Notes: generated from the sequence alone by a model not told the origin. A DNA stretch of 64,000 bases from Sphingopyxis terrae subsp. terrae NBRC 15098 (GCF_001598815.1 NZ_BCZQ01000019.1:62001-126000); one strand, 5' to 3'; shown: positions 46,587 through 56,528, counted from the first letter of the stretch. A program made the numbers and translations.

Positions 46587-47318
46587 ATGAGCATGAGCGA
46601 GGTCGACAAGATCAGCGCGCTCGGCAACGCCGCGATCGAACGCTCGCGCGAACGGCGGCGACCGATCGGCACCAAGAGCGTCGCGCTGCGCCGCCAGCAT
46701 CTCTACAAGAAGCTCGGCCGTGTCCTTGTTGCGGGCGGGATCGTGCTGATCGGCGCGGCGCTGTTCGGCGCGCTCATCAAGCCGCTCGGCTTCACGGGCC
46801 TGCTCGCGCTCATGGTGCTGCTGATCGGCGTCGCGGTGCTGTTCGGCAAATGGCCGCCCTTTCCCGAACCGCGCCAGGCCGATCTCCCCAAGGCCGACCT
46901 CAAGCAGCTCGCCGGCCGCACCGAAATCTGGCTCGAGGCGCAGCGTCCGGCGCTTCCCGCCCCGGCGCGCCAGCTCGTCGACGGGATCGGCGTCCAGCTC
47001 GACCTGCTCGCCCCGCAGCTCCAGACGCTCGACGCCGCGACACCGGCGGCCGCGAATATCCGCAAGCTGGTCGGCGAGGATCTGCCCGAACTCGTCGCGG
47101 GCTATCAGCGGATCCCCGCGGGGCTGCGCGGCGAAGCGCATGCGGGACGTACGCCCGACGAAACGCTGCTCGGCGGGCTCAAGATGCTCGAACGCGAAAT
47201 CGGCGACGCGGCGCGCAGCCTGGCGGCGGGCGAGATCGACAAGCTGGCGACGCGCGAACGCTATCTCCAGCTCAAATATCAGGGTCTCGAAGCCGACGAC
47301 ACGCCCGGCGCGGCCTGA
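46587..47318 (+). CDS. XpaC-like membrane protein paired with TelA
   Basis: A 243-residue protein with two adjacent membrane helices (VLVAGGIVLIGAALFGALI and LLALMVLLIGVAVLF, about residues 45-90) and a cytoplasmic helical domain. Resembles the XpaC (5-bromo-4-chloroindolyl phosphate hydrolysis) family, which is commonly encoded next to telA. The one-base spacing shows co-transcription. Catalytic activity has not been shown for the family, and it more likely acts as a membrane partner of TelA. Confidence 0.75.
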   Translation: MSMSEVDKISALGNAAIERSRERRRPIGTKSVALRRQHLYKKLGRVLVAGGIVLIGAALFGALIKPLGFTGLLALMVLLIGVAVLFGKWPPFPEPRQADLPKADLKQLAGRTEIWLEAQRPALPAPARQLVDGIGVQLDLLAPQLQTLDAATPAAANIRKLVGEDLPELVAGYQRIPAGLRGEAHAGRTPDETLLGGLKMLEREIGDAARSLAAGEIDKLATRERYLQLKYQGLEADDTPGAA

Positions 47319-47324
47319 TCCGCC

Positions 47325-49091
47325 TCAGGCGGGATAGGCTATGCCGCGATCGCCGGCATCGGGCGCGCCGTCGCCGCGCGGCGGCACACGCTGGACATTG
47401 ATCCGGTTCCGGCCGGCGCGTTTCGCGTCATAGAGCGCCTCGTCGGCGATCCGGTAGAGATATTGAAAGTCGGGGGCCGGCCGCACTTCGGCAACGCCGA
47501 CGCTGGCGGTCACCGGCCGGTCGCCCATCGTGTCGCTGTGATCGCACAGCGCGATTTCGCGGCGGATGCTCTCGGCAAAGCGATCGAGCATGATGCCCTC
47601 CATCCCGATGGTCAGCAGGCCGAACTCCTCGCCGCCCAGGCGCGCGACGCTGCACATCGTCCCTTCCCACCGCGCGATGCGTTCGGCGATGCGGCAGAGG
47701 ACGGCATCGCCCGCTTCGTGGCCGTAAATATCGTTGATCGACTTGAAGCGGTCGACATCGACAAGCAACAGCGCCGCGGGCAGCGCCCCCTCGCGCGCCT
47801 GATCGAGCAGCGGGGTAACGGCATCGACGAAGCCCCGCCGGTTGAGCAATCCGGTAAGCGGGTCGCGGCGCGCAAGCTCGTTCGCCTGCGCCTCGGCCGC
47901 CAGCGCATCGTCGCGCTCGACACGCAGATGCGCGAGCCGCCGCGTCGATGCCGCCGACAGCCATAGCGCCTGCCAGGTTGCGGCGACCAGCACCGCCAGT
48001 TTCGACCCGCCGCCCCAGAATCCGTCCTCGACATCGACCAGATGAATGATCGCGAGCGTCGCCATCGGCAGGCACCAGGCGAGCGCGAAATCGCGTGCCT
48101 CGACCGATCCCTTGCGCCAGCTCCAGCCGATGCACAGCGCAACCGCGACCAGATCGACGATGACCGCGATGCCCAGCAGATTGCCGAGCATCTGCAGATT
48201 GCCGGTGCGAAGCAACGCCAGCGGCACGCCAGCGACAGCGATCGCCAGCCCCAGCGCGAGGGTTCCCCGGCGCAAAGCGTGGGGAAGATGCCGGGCGTCG
48301 ATCGCGGTCACCGCGCTGGCGGTCGCGACGCCGATGGCAAGGCAGGCAAGCAAGGTCGATGCCTGCGCCGACACCGTCCCCGCCATGGCGGGAAAGATCA
48401 CCAGATGAATCTGCGACCATAAGGCGCCCCAGACGATCATCACGCCCGACCATGCCGCCTGCCACAGCAGATATTGGCGGCGCACCGCGACCGCGAGCGA
48501 CAGGCTGTAGATGCCGCTGACGAGCAGCAGGGTGAGCGAGGCGCCGACGAGCGCCGCCATCCCCGCCGCCTGCAGGCTCGCATTTTCCTTGGGGATGAGG
48601 CGCGCGCGCAGCAGGCTGTGGTCGGCGAGGCGGTCGAAGCGCATGGTCACCGCGGTCAGCGGCGCGACGCGGGCCGGGGTCTCGAACAATATCTGGCCGC
48701 CGACGCGCCAGTGCGCGCCATAATCGCCGCGGCGCACCCTCTGCCAGCGCGTCTGGCCGTCGGCATAGGTGAACCCCACCGCAAGCCGGTCGAAGCGCGA
48801 GAAATGCACCATCAGTGCGGCGCCGTTGCGATCCTCGGAACGATTGCCGACATCGGCCCGCAACCACAGGCTGCCGTCGCGATACCCCGTCGGCTCGCCG
48901 CTGCACGAAAAGCGCAGCGCGGACAGCGCGTCGTCGGGTGCGGCCAGCGGTCCGACCGAGTGGCAGAGCGGCGCATTGATGTGCAGCGGCGTTGCCGCAG
49001 CGGGCACGGCCCAAAGCGCGGCAGCAAGCCACAGCAAAACAAGCGTCCAAGACGCCCGTCTCCGTCCGCGATGTTCCTGCGCCCCGATCAT
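47325..49091 (-). CDS. membrane-bound diguanylate cyclase, 7TMR-DISM type
   Basis: A 588-residue sensor that makes cyclic di-GMP. After a signal segment (LVLLWLAAALWAVPAAA) comes an extracytoplasmic beta domain (residues 40-190) resembling 7TMR-DISM ligand domains, about seven membrane helices (190-400) and a GGDEF domain: RDPLTGLLNRRGF, VDVDRFKSINDIYGHEAGD and ARLGGEEFGLL, a catalytically competent GGEEF. No clear RxxD inhibitory site is seen before GGEEF. AAAGGGAATCGC precedes the ATG at 49091. It converges on the xpaC-like gene with only 6 bp between stops. Confidence 0.9.
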   Translation of the reverse strand: MIGAQEHRGRRRASWTLVLLWLAAALWAVPAAATPLHINAPLCHSVGPLAAPDDALSALRFSCSGEPTGYRDGSLWLRADVGNRSEDRNGAALMVHFSRFDRLAVGFTYADGQTRWQRVRRGDYGAHWRVGGQILFETPARVAPLTAVTMRFDRLADHSLLRARLIPKENASLQAAGMAALVGASLTLLLVSGIYSLSLAVAVRRQYLLWQAAWSGVMIVWGALWSQIHLVIFPAMAGTVSAQASTLLACLAIGVATASAVTAIDARHLPHALRRGTLALGLAIAVAGVPLALLRTGNLQMLGNLLGIAVIVDLVAVALCIGWSWRKGSVEARDFALAWCLPMATLAIIHLVDVEDGFWGGGSKLAVLVAATWQALWLSAASTRRLAHLRVERDDALAAEAQANELARRDPLTGLLNRRGFVDAVTPLLDQAREGALPAALLLVDVDRFKSINDIYGHEAGDAVLCRIAERIARWEGTMCSVARLGGEEFGLLTIGMEGIMLDRFAESIRREIALCDHSDTMGDRPVTASVGVAEVRPAPDFQYLYRIADEALYDAKRAGRNRINVQRVPPRGDGAPDAGDRGIAYPA

Positions 49092-49275
49092 GCGATTCCC
49101 TTTAGCCCCCAATATCTTGGGAAAGCGTAACCGCCCAGCCCCGATCGCGCTGTGGCCGCAATCACTGGCGCGGTCGAGGGGCTCGCACATTTCAAGGCGC
49201 ACGCCGCACCAAGGCTGGCGCCGCAGCATTCGATGCGTTGCCGCGAGCCGGCTCGGACTATTCAATTTTGGGAAT

Positions 49276-49349
49276 TGGATGCCCCGTGAGGATTCGAACC
49301 TCAATAGACGGAATCAGAATCCGTAGTCTTACCATTAGACGACGGGGCA
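49276..49349 (-). tRNA. tRNA-Gln (anticodon CUG)
   Basis: A 74-nt cloverleaf on the minus strand: acceptor TGCCCCG pairs with CGGGGCA, followed by discriminator T and encoded CCA; anticodon arm ACGGA-TTCTGAT-TCCGT with anticodon CTG; T-loop GTTCGAATC. Reads CAG codons, which are abundant in this GC-rich DNA. Confidence 0.95.
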
Positions 49350-49524
49350 ATGAGGGGCGCGCAATATGATTGCGTGGGCCGTCTGTCAAGACTCGTGCGA
49401 CCACCCGGTCGGGTTCGCGCAACAGGCGGCTTGCCCTTATCCAATTCGCCGCTAGCATCGCCCGCAGAACAGAAGAACAGAGGGGCCGCGCCCCGGCGCA
49501 GGTCCTGCACTTGGAGGTGGGCTG

Positions 49525-50817
49525 ATGCGTCATGTCGCGATCGTCGGGTCGGGTCCGGCCGGATATTATACCGCCGAAACCTTGCAAAAGGCGGAGGATA
49601 TCACCATCGACGTGATCGATCGCCTGCCCGTTCCCTATGGGCTGATCCGTACCGGCGTCGCCCCCGACCACCAGTCGATCAAGGCGGTGTCGCGCCGGTA
49701 CGAGGGCGTCGCCCTGGCGGACAATGTGCGCTTCGTCGGCCATGTGTCGGTCGGCACCGATGTCGGGATCGACGAACTGACGCAGCTCTACGACGCTGTC
49801 GTGCTCGCGACCGGGGCACCCAATGACCGGCCGCTGGGGATTCCCGGCGCCGATCTGCCCGGCGTCATCGGCAGCGCCGCCTTCGTCGGCTGGTACAATG
49901 GCCACCCCGATTTCGCCGATCTCGACCCGCCGCTCGACAGCCCCGGCGTCGCGGTGATCGGCAACGGCAATGTCGCGCTCGACGTCGCGCGAATCCTTGC
50001 CAAGACCCCCGCCGAATTCGCCGGCAGCGACATCGTCGCCCATGCGCGCGACCTGCTCGCGACGAGCAATATCCGGCACATCCACATTCTCGGCCGCCGC
50101 GGCCCGCACCAGATCGCGATGACACCGAAGGAGCTGGGCGAGCTGGGCCATCTCGAACGCGCCAGCCCGCGCGTCGACCCCGCCGATCTGCCCGACGAGG
50201 GCGACGACGCGCTGCTCGAACCCGGCATGCGCAAGTCGGTGACGCATCTGCGGCATTTCGCGGCGAATCCGGTCGCCAAACCGGTGACGATCGACTTCGA
50301 CTTCTTTGCCATGCCCGTCGCGATAGAGGGCGACGGGCGCGCCCAGCGCGTCATCGTCGAACGGACGCGGCTCGACGCCGATCTGCGTAGCCACGGCACC
50401 GGCGAAACCTATGCGATCGAGGCGGGCCTGGTCGTCAGCTGCATCGGTTACCAGACGCCGCCGATCCCCGGCGTGCCCTATGAACATGGTCGCGGCCGCT
50501 TCGCCAATGACGAAGGGCGGATCCTGCCCGGCCTCTATTGCGTCGGCTGGGCGCGGCGCGGGCCGTCGGGGACGATCGGCACCAACAAGCCCGACGGCGC
50601 GCGCATCGCCGACATGGTGCTGGAGGATATCGGCCGCGGTGGCGGCAAGGCGGGCCGTCCCGGCCTCGACGCGCTGCTCGGGGGGCGCGGCATCGCACCC
50701 GTCACCTTCCGCGACTGGCGCAAGATCGAGGCGGCGGAGGTCGCCGCCGCGCTCGAAGGCAACCCGCGCGAGAAATTCGTCCGCGTCGAGGCGATGATCG
50801 AAGCCATCGGGCGGTGA
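49525..50817 (+). CDS. FprA-type ferredoxin/adrenodoxin-NADP+ reductase
   Basis: A 430-residue flavoprotein resembling mycobacterial FprA and mitochondrial adrenodoxin reductase. HVAIVGSGPAGYYTAETL is the FAD loop, RLPVPYGLIRTGVAPDHQSIK is the family signature, VAVIGNGNVALDVARIL is the NADPH loop, and CVGWARRGPSGTIGTNKPDG closes the FAD site. It passes electrons between NADPH and ferredoxins, often to P450 systems. GGAGG sits before the ATG. Its TGA overlaps the GTG of the DoxX-like gene. Confidence 0.88.
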   Translation: MRHVAIVGSGPAGYYTAETLQKAEDITIDVIDRLPVPYGLIRTGVAPDHQSIKAVSRRYEGVALADNVRFVGHVSVGTDVGIDELTQLYDAVVLATGAPNDRPLGIPGADLPGVIGSAAFVGWYNGHPDFADLDPPLDSPGVAVIGNGNVALDVARILAKTPAEFAGSDIVAHARDLLATSNIRHIHILGRRGPHQIAMTPKELGELGHLERASPRVDPADLPDEGDDALLEPGMRKSVTHLRHFAANPVAKPVTIDFDFFAMPVAIEGDGRAQRVIVERTRLDADLRSHGTGETYAIEAGLVVSCIGYQTPPIPGVPYEHGRGRFANDEGRILPGLYCVGWARRGPSGTIGTNKPDGARIADMVLEDIGRGGGKAGRPGLDALLGGRGIAPVTFRDWRKIEAAEVAAALEGNPREKFVRVEAMIEAIGR

Positions 50818-51206
50818 CGATCCGCACGGCGCTGCGCTGGCTGCTCGCGCTCGCTTATGGCTATGCGGGCTACCGCCACCTCGCCACCCCCGCGCCCTTC
50901 GTGGCGATCACCCCGCCCTGGGTGCCGCAGCCGGCGCTGGTTGTCGCCGCGACGGGCGTTGCCGAGCTGGCGGGTGCGCTGGGGCTGCTGATCCCGGCGA
51001 CGCGCAAGGCGGCGGGCTGGGGCCTTGCCCTCTATGCGCTGTGCGTGTGGCCGGCGAATTTCCATCACGCCTTCGCGCATGTCGCGATCGGCGGACAGAC
51101 GCTCGGCTGGTGGTACCACGGCCCGCGCCTCGCCGCACAGCCGCTCATCATCTGGTGGGCGCTGTGGGCGAGCGGCGCGATCGACTGGCCGTTCAAGAGG
51201 AAATAG
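50814..51206 (+). CDS. DoxX-like small membrane protein
   Basis: A 130-residue protein with about four hydrophobic helices (ALRWLLALAYGYAGYRHL, PALVVAATGVAELAGALGLLI, AAGWGLALYALCVWPANFHHAF, LIIWWALWASGAI), matching the DoxX/DoxD-like fold. GTG start at 50814 overlaps the fprA stop. Members are linked to redox and sulfur metabolism but the role is unclear. A short GC-rich hairpin (GCCGTCGCGGCGGC) follows before the convergent dipeptidase gene and may end transcription. Confidence 0.75.
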   Translation: MTIRTALRWLLALAYGYAGYRHLATPAPFVAITPPWVPQPALVVAATGVAELAGALGLLIPATRKAAGWGLALYALCVWPANFHHAFAHVAIGGQTLGWWYHGPRLAAQPLIIWWALWASGAIDWPFKRK

Positions 51207-51239
51207 CCGCCACCTCCGCCGTCGCGGCGGCGACGTGCA

Positions 51240-52499
51240 TTATTTCGCCACCGGCGTCTCGATCGGCGGCTGGCCCTTCTGGCTCGCCGCATAGGCCTCG
51301 ACCGCCTTCAGCACGCGCAGCATGTTGCCGCTCGCGATCTTTTCGAGGTCGGCCTGCGAATAGCCGCGCTTCGCCAGTTCGACGAACAACGCGGGGTAGC
51401 CCGACACATCCTCCATCCCGACCGGCGCCGAATCCATGCCGTCATAATCGCCGCCGAGCCCGATGTGGTCGATCCCGGCCAGCTTGCGGATATGATCGAT
51501 ATGGTCGGCAACCTTCGCGACGTCGGTCGTCGGCGTGGGGTTCGCCTTGTCCCAGTCGGCGAGCGCCTTGTCGGCGGCAGAGGGATCGCCCGGATACATC
51601 GCCTTCAACCGCGCCTGTTCGGCGGTACGCGACAGGCCATAGGCGCGCACCTGGGGGTCGAGGAAGGTCGGCAACAACACCACCATGACGATGCCGCCGT
51701 TCGCCTTGACCAGCGGCAGCACGCTGTCGGGGACGTTGCGCGGATGGTCGTTGACGCCGCGCGCGCCCGAGTGGCTGAACATCACCGGCGCCTTCGCCAC
51801 GGCGAGCGCGTCCTTCATCGTCGCCTCGCTCGTGTGGCTCAGATCGACGATCATGCCGATGCGGTTCATCTCGCGCACCACCTGTTCGCCGAACGGGGTC
51901 AGCCCGTCGTGCGCTGGCGCATCGGTCGCGCTGTCGCCCCACGGCGTGTTCCGGCTGTGGGTCAGCGTCATGTACCGCGCGCCAAGATCATACATGTCGC
52001 GCAGCACCGCCAGGCTCGATCCGATCGAATGACCGCCCTCCATGCCGAGCATGCCCGCGATCTTGCCCGCCTTCATCGCCTTTTCGAGCTCGGCCGAACT
52101 GGTCGCGAGCATCAGGTCGTTCGGATAGCGCTGGACGAGACGCTTCATCACGTCGATCTGCTCCAGCGTCTGCTGCACCGCCTGCGCCTCGTTGCTGTTC
52201 GACGGGACATAGACCGACCAGAATTGCGCGCCGACATGGCCCTTGCGCAGCCGGATCAGGTCGGTGTGCATCGCAATGCGGTCGGTGGTCGCGGTGTGGC
52301 TGGTGTCGTTGAAATCGAAGCCATTGATCATATTGTCGGCGCGCGCGCGCAGCGCCCAGGGCACGTCGTTATGCCCGTCGAAGACCGGCGCCTTCTTGAG
52401 CGCGGCCTCGGCCACTGCCTCGGGCGAGGTCTGCGCGGCGGCGGGAGACGAGACGAGGGCGAGCGCGGCAAGGCCGGCGAGCAGGATGGATTTTGTCAT
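51240..52499 (-). CDS. exported membrane-type dipeptidase (M19)
   Basis: A 419-residue zinc dipeptidase of the renal dipeptidase family with a signal peptide (LLAGLAALALVSSPAAA). FDGHNDVPWALR holds the first metal ligands (HxD), GMEGGHSIGSSLAVLRDMYDLGARYMTLTHS the bridging Glu and others, MIVDLSHTSE and MFSHSGARGVNDHPRNV the remaining histidines, and GLGGDYDGMDSAP the late Asp. It cleaves dipeptides, including D-residue dipeptides, in the periplasm. The ATG at 52499 begins the signal peptide; the longer frame has no support. Confidence 0.92.
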   Translation of the reverse strand: MTKSILLAGLAALALVSSPAAAQTSPEAVAEAALKKAPVFDGHNDVPWALRARADNMINGFDFNDTSHTATTDRIAMHTDLIRLRKGHVGAQFWSVYVPSNSNEAQAVQQTLEQIDVMKRLVQRYPNDLMLATSSAELEKAMKAGKIAGMLGMEGGHSIGSSLAVLRDMYDLGARYMTLTHSRNTPWGDSATDAPAHDGLTPFGEQVVREMNRIGMIVDLSHTSEATMKDALAVAKAPVMFSHSGARGVNDHPRNVPDSVLPLVKANGGIVMVVLLPTFLDPQVRAYGLSRTAEQARLKAMYPGDPSAADKALADWDKANPTPTTDVAKVADHIDHIRKLAGIDHIGLGGDYDGMDSAPVGMEDVSGYPALFVELAKRGYSQADLEKIASGNMLRVLKAVEAYAASQKGQPPIETPVAK

Positions 52500-52614
52500 G
52501 GATGGCGACCTTAAGGTGCATGACGAGGAAATCGAGCCGAAATTTGTCGTCTGTACGCCACTGCAAGGTCGCGCTTCCCTTGACGTCCACGTCAACCGGG
52601 CCCAGCATCGGGGC

Positions 52615-53787
52615 ATGACTGCTTTTGACGACTGGCGCGCCCGTTCCCCCTATTATGACGAAACCCACGAGGCGCTGGCGCAAAGCGTCCGCCGCTTCGT
52701 CGAACGCGAGATCGCACCGCACATCGACCGCTGGGAAGCCGAGGGCGAACTGCCGCGCGCGCTGCACAAGAAGGCGGCGGAAGCGGGTATCCTTGGCCTG
52801 CGCTACCCCGAGCAATATGGCGGCCATTCGGAAGGCTTCGACAATTTCCACGGGCTAGTGCTGACCGAGGAGCTCGCCGCGGTCGGCGCGGGCGGACTCG
52901 GTGCCTCGCTGATGACGCACGGCATCGGCCTGCCGCCGATCCTGGCGCTGGGCTCGGACGAATTGAAACAGCGCGTCGCGCCGCCTGTGCTCGCGGGGGA
53001 CAAGATCATCGCGCTCGGCATTACCGAAGCGGGCGGCGGCAGCGACGTCGCCAACCTCAAGACGACGGCGGTGCGCGACGGCGACGATTATGTCGTCAAT
53101 GGCGGCAAGATGTTCATCACCAGCGGCATGCGCGCCGATTGGCTGACCTGCGCGGTGCGCACCGGCGGTCCTGGCGCGGGCGGTATCTCGCTGCTGCTCA
53201 TCGACATGGACGCGCCCGGCGTCGAACGCACGCGGCTCGACAAGATGGGCTGGCGCTGCAGCGACACCGCGGCAATTCACTTCGGCGACGTGCGCGTCCC
53301 CGCGACAAATCTGATCGGGCCCGAGAATGGCGGCTTCATCGGCATCATGCGCAACTTCAATTCGGAACGGCTCGGCATGGCGATGGGCTGCTGCGCCTAT
53401 GCCCGCGTCGCGCTCGCCGAGGCCGCCGAATGGGCGCAGAACCGCGAGACGTTCGGCAAGCCGCTCGTCGGCCACCAGTCGATCCGCATCAAGCTCGCCG
53501 ATATGGAACGCCAGATCGAAGCGACGCAGGCGTGGGTCGACCTCTGCGCCTGGCAGGTGAAGACCGGCAAGGACCGCCCCGCCGATTTCGCGATGCTCAA
53601 GGTACAGGCGACCCGGATGCTCGAAGCGGTCGCGCGTGAGGCGGCGCAGGTGCTGGGCGGCGCGAGCTACATCACCGGCAGCAAGGTCGAACGCATCTAC
53701 CGCGAGGTCCGCGTCAACGCGATCGGCGGCGGCAGCGAGGAAATCATGCTCGATCTGGCGGGGCGGCAGCTCTTCGGCGGTCGATGA
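52615..53787 (+). CDS. acyl-CoA dehydrogenase
   Basis: A 390-residue FAD enzyme introducing a 2,3-double bond in an acyl-CoA. ALGITEAGGGSDVANLKTTA and FITSGMRADWLTCAVRT are the FAD/substrate loops, RETFGKPLVGHQSIRIKLADM and QVLGGASYITGSKVERIYREVRVNAIGGGSEEIMLDL are the family's second signature, the latter with the Glu-Glu region near the catalytic base. The ATG at 52615 is followed by MTAFDDWRARSPYY. The stop overlaps the next gene (ATGA). The chain length it prefers is not evident. Confidence 0.92.
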   Translation: MTAFDDWRARSPYYDETHEALAQSVRRFVEREIAPHIDRWEAEGELPRALHKKAAEAGILGLRYPEQYGGHSEGFDNFHGLVLTEELAAVGAGGLGASLMTHGIGLPPILALGSDELKQRVAPPVLAGDKIIALGITEAGGGSDVANLKTTAVRDGDDYVVNGGKMFITSGMRADWLTCAVRTGGPGAGGISLLLIDMDAPGVERTRLDKMGWRCSDTAAIHFGDVRVPATNLIGPENGGFIGIMRNFNSERLGMAMGCCAYARVALAEAAEWAQNRETFGKPLVGHQSIRIKLADMERQIEATQAWVDLCAWQVKTGKDRPADFAMLKVQATRMLEAVAREAAQVLGGASYITGSKVERIYREVRVNAIGGGSEEIMLDLAGRQLFGGR

Positions 53788-55010
53788 GTTCGACCGACCT
53801 CGTCCTGCTCGTCGTCGCGATCGCGACCGCGGCGGTGATGCTGTCGCCGCCGCTGCTGCGTTCGCGCGACTGGCGCGCGACCGTCACGCCGCTCGCGTCG
53901 ATCATCGGGTCGGGCTTCCTCGTCGCGGGGCCGATCCTTGGCCATGTCGCGGGCCATTATGCGGTCGCGGCGATGGCGGCGCTCTGCGCCATTTCCTATC
54001 TCTTCGGTCTTGCGGTGCGCGACAATATCAGTCGCCTCGAACCGATGCTCGCGGCCGAATCGCCGCCGGCGGTGCTGCTCTGGCTCGACCGCGCCGCCGA
54101 TCTTGCGCTGATCCTCGCCTATTTCGTCTCGGTCGCTTATTATCTCGACCTGCTCGCCGATTTCGCACTCAAGGCGTTCGGCGTCGTCGATCCGATGGTT
54201 GCGCACGGGATGACGACCGCGATCCTCGCGCTGCTCGGCACGCTCGGCTATTTCGGCGGTCTGCGCTGGCTCGAACATGTCGAGCTTGGCTCGGTCGGGC
54301 TCAAGCTGGCGATGATCGCCGCGCTCATCGCCGCGCTCGCCTGGGCGCTGGGGTCGGAGGTCGCGGCGGGAACGGTCGCGGTCCGTCCGCTCGCCGACCA
54401 GGCGGAGGGCTTCGATGCGGTCCGCATCCTGCTCGGCCTCATCATCCTCGTCCAGGGGTTCGAAACCTCGCGCTACCTCGGCGACAGCTACGACCGCGCG
54501 ACGCGGGTGCGCACGATGCGCCATGCCCAGTGGATCGCCTTTGTCGTCTATATGCTGTTCATCGGCCTGCTGACGCCGTGGCTCGACGGGCGCCTGCCGC
54601 CCGAGGGCGGCGACACCCATGTCATCGAACTGCTGCGCCCCGTCGGCAGCCTGGTCGCGCCGGCGATCATCGTCGCCGCGCTGCTGTCGCAGCTTTCGGC
54701 GGCGGTCGCCGATCTCAACGGCGCCAGCGGCCTCGTCGCCGGCGCCTCGCGCCAGCGAATCCCCGTCGCTATCGGCTATGTCATCGCAGCATCAGCCTCG
54801 ATCGCGGTGGTGTGGGCGGGCGACATCTTCACCGTCATCGCCTGGGCGTCCAAAGCCTTCGTTCTCTATTATGGCATCCAGTCGGCGACCGCACTCGTCG
54901 TCGAATGGGTCGACCCAACCCCGACCCGCTGGGGCCGCATCGCCCTGCACGGCAGCGCCATCGCCATAGCGCTCGCCGTGGTGACCCTCGGCCGCGCGGC
55001 GGCAGGCTGA
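53784..55010 (+). CDS. multi-pass membrane protein, APC-permease-like
   Basis: A 408-residue protein with about eleven hydrophobic segments. LASIIGSGFLVAGPILG near segment 2 resembles the discontinuous substrate helix of amino-acid/polyamine/organocation permeases (GSGFL), and LLGLIILVQGFETSRYLGDSY resembles the segment 6 region. The ATGA overlap with the acyl-CoA dehydrogenase shows co-transcription, which may hint at transport of an acid that the dehydrogenase pathway uses, but this is inference. I do not recognise a specific family. Confidence 0.65.
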   Translation: MSSTDLVLLVVAIATAAVMLSPPLLRSRDWRATVTPLASIIGSGFLVAGPILGHVAGHYAVAAMAALCAISYLFGLAVRDNISRLEPMLAAESPPAVLLWLDRAADLALILAYFVSVAYYLDLLADFALKAFGVVDPMVAHGMTTAILALLGTLGYFGGLRWLEHVELGSVGLKLAMIAALIAALAWALGSEVAAGTVAVRPLADQAEGFDAVRILLGLIILVQGFETSRYLGDSYDRATRVRTMRHAQWIAFVVYMLFIGLLTPWLDGRLPPEGGDTHVIELLRPVGSLVAPAIIVAALLSQLSAAVADLNGASGLVAGASRQRIPVAIGYVIAASASIAVVWAGDIFTVIAWASKAFVLYYGIQSATALVVEWVDPTPTRWGRIALHGSAIAIALAVVTLGRAAAG

Positions 55011-55065
55011 CAAGCCGGCGGCGACGTTCTAGGATCGCGTGACGCCCCCAATCGAGGATCGAGAG

Positions 55066-56286
55066 ATGACGCTGACCGAAACAAGCCGCTGGCCCGCCGA
55101 GGCCCAAACCCTTCTCGATGATCTTGTCGATCTGCGCCGCGCGATTCACCGCGAGCCGGAACTCGGCCTCCAGAATCCCAAGACGCTCGCCAAGATCAAG
55201 GATGCGCTCGCCGGGCTGCCGCTCGAATTTCGCGAAGGGCCGTCGACCACGGGGCTGGTCGCGATCCTGCGCGGGGGTCTGGCGGGGAACGGGGGGAACG
55301 CGCGCACCGTGCTGCTGCGCGGCGACATGGACGCGCTGCCGCTGGTCGAGGATACGGGGCTCGACTTCACCTCCGAAACCAGCGGGGCGATGCATGCCTG
55401 CGGCCATGATACACATGTCGCGATGCTTGTCGGCGCGGCGAAGCTGCTCTGCGCGGCGCGCGACCGCCTGCCCGGCACGGTGATGTTCATGTTCCAGCCC
55501 GGCGAGGAAGGGCATCATGGCGCGCGGTTTATGCTCGACGACGGGCTGATCGATCCGCTGCCCGACGCGGCCTTCGCGCTCCACATCATGCCCAACGCGC
55601 CGCACGGCATCTTCGCGGGGCGCGCCGGGCCGCTGCTCGCTTCGTCCGACGTCCTTTCGATCACCGTCAAGGGCGCCGGCGGCCACGCCTCGATGCCGCA
55701 GGATGCGATCGACCCCATCCCCGTCGCTTGCGCGATCGTCACCGCGATCCAGACGATGGTGACGCGCCGCATTTCGGTCTTCGATCCCGCCGTCATCACC
55801 ATCGCCAAAATCGCCGCTGGCACGACGAACAACATCATCCCCGAAACCGCGGACATGCAGGGTACGATCCGCACCCTGTCGCCGCATCGCCGCGCGATGG
55901 TCGCCGCCGAACTGCGGCGCCTCGTCCCTGCGATCGCCGAAGCGCATGGCTGCACCGCCGAAGTCGCAATCGAGGAAGGCTTCCCCGTCACCGTGTGCGA
56001 CAGCCGCGCCGCCGCCTTCGGCCAGCGCGTCGTCGAAGAGACATTCGGCGAAGCGGCCTGGCTAACGATGGACAATCCGGTAATGGGGGCGGAGGATTTC
56101 GCCTATGTCCTCGAAAAAGTGCCCGGCGCAATGTTCTGGCTCGGCGCCAGCGAGGCGGGCAGCGACTGGCGCCAGTGCTGCGGCCTCCACTCGAACCGGA
56201 TGGTGCTCGACGAAAAGGTCATGGCCCGCGGCGCCGCCCTCCACGCCGCCCTCGCCGAACGCTTTTTGAACGAGGGTTTTGCCTGA
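55066..56286 (+). CDS. M20-family amidohydrolase (hippurate/IAA-amino acid hydrolase type)
   Basis: A 406-residue metal-dependent amidohydrolase. LLRGDMDALPLVEDTGLDFTS, HACGHDTHVAMLVGAAKLL and MFQPGEEGHHGARFM carry the metal ligands and catalytic Glu of the M20D group; GAGGHASMPQDAIDPI is in the dimerisation domain and NPVMGAEDFAYVLEKVPGAMFWLG near the end holds the last ligand region. These enzymes cleave N-acyl amino acids in the cytoplasm. The ATG at 55066 after AGGATCGAGAG is preferred to the GTG at 55039. Confidence 0.9.
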   Translation: MTLTETSRWPAEAQTLLDDLVDLRRAIHREPELGLQNPKTLAKIKDALAGLPLEFREGPSTTGLVAILRGGLAGNGGNARTVLLRGDMDALPLVEDTGLDFTSETSGAMHACGHDTHVAMLVGAAKLLCAARDRLPGTVMFMFQPGEEGHHGARFMLDDGLIDPLPDAAFALHIMPNAPHGIFAGRAGPLLASSDVLSITVKGAGGHASMPQDAIDPIPVACAIVTAIQTMVTRRISVFDPAVITIAKIAAGTTNNIIPETADMQGTIRTLSPHRRAMVAAELRRLVPAIAEAHGCTAEVAIEEGFPVTVCDSRAAAFGQRVVEETFGEAAWLTMDNPVMGAEDFAYVLEKVPGAMFWLGASEAGSDWRQCCGLHSNRMVLDEKVMARGAALHAALAERFLNEGFA

Positions 56287-56474
56287 CGCACCGGCGCTTT
56301 TTTGACTTCGGTCAATGCGCGGCAGGAATCGGCGCCGCATGGTGGGGGCGTTCCGGTTGACCGCTGCGATCCCTTCATCGCCGGCGGCCCTTCCGGGCCG
56401 CTCTGGCCGCTCCCGGAGGTGGGGCCTTCGGCTCCGCGCCGCATCGCGGGGTCATGGGGAGGCAGGGCGTAAGC

Positions 56475-56508
56475 CGGCGCGCCGTGGTGCAATATCCGCG
56501 GCGCGCCG
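56475..56508. terminator. GC-rich hairpin between convergent genes (possible terminator)
   Basis: CGGCGCGCCG occurs twice (56475-56484 and 56499-56508), each itself palindromic and 14 bp apart, so the pair can form a strong stem-loop. It lies in the 242-bp gap between the converging amidohydrolase and nadB genes. There is no clear U tract, so a bidirectional terminator role is tentative. Nothing else is seen in this gap. Confidence 0.35.
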
Positions 56509-56528
56509 TGCGTTTAGGGGCCTGACTT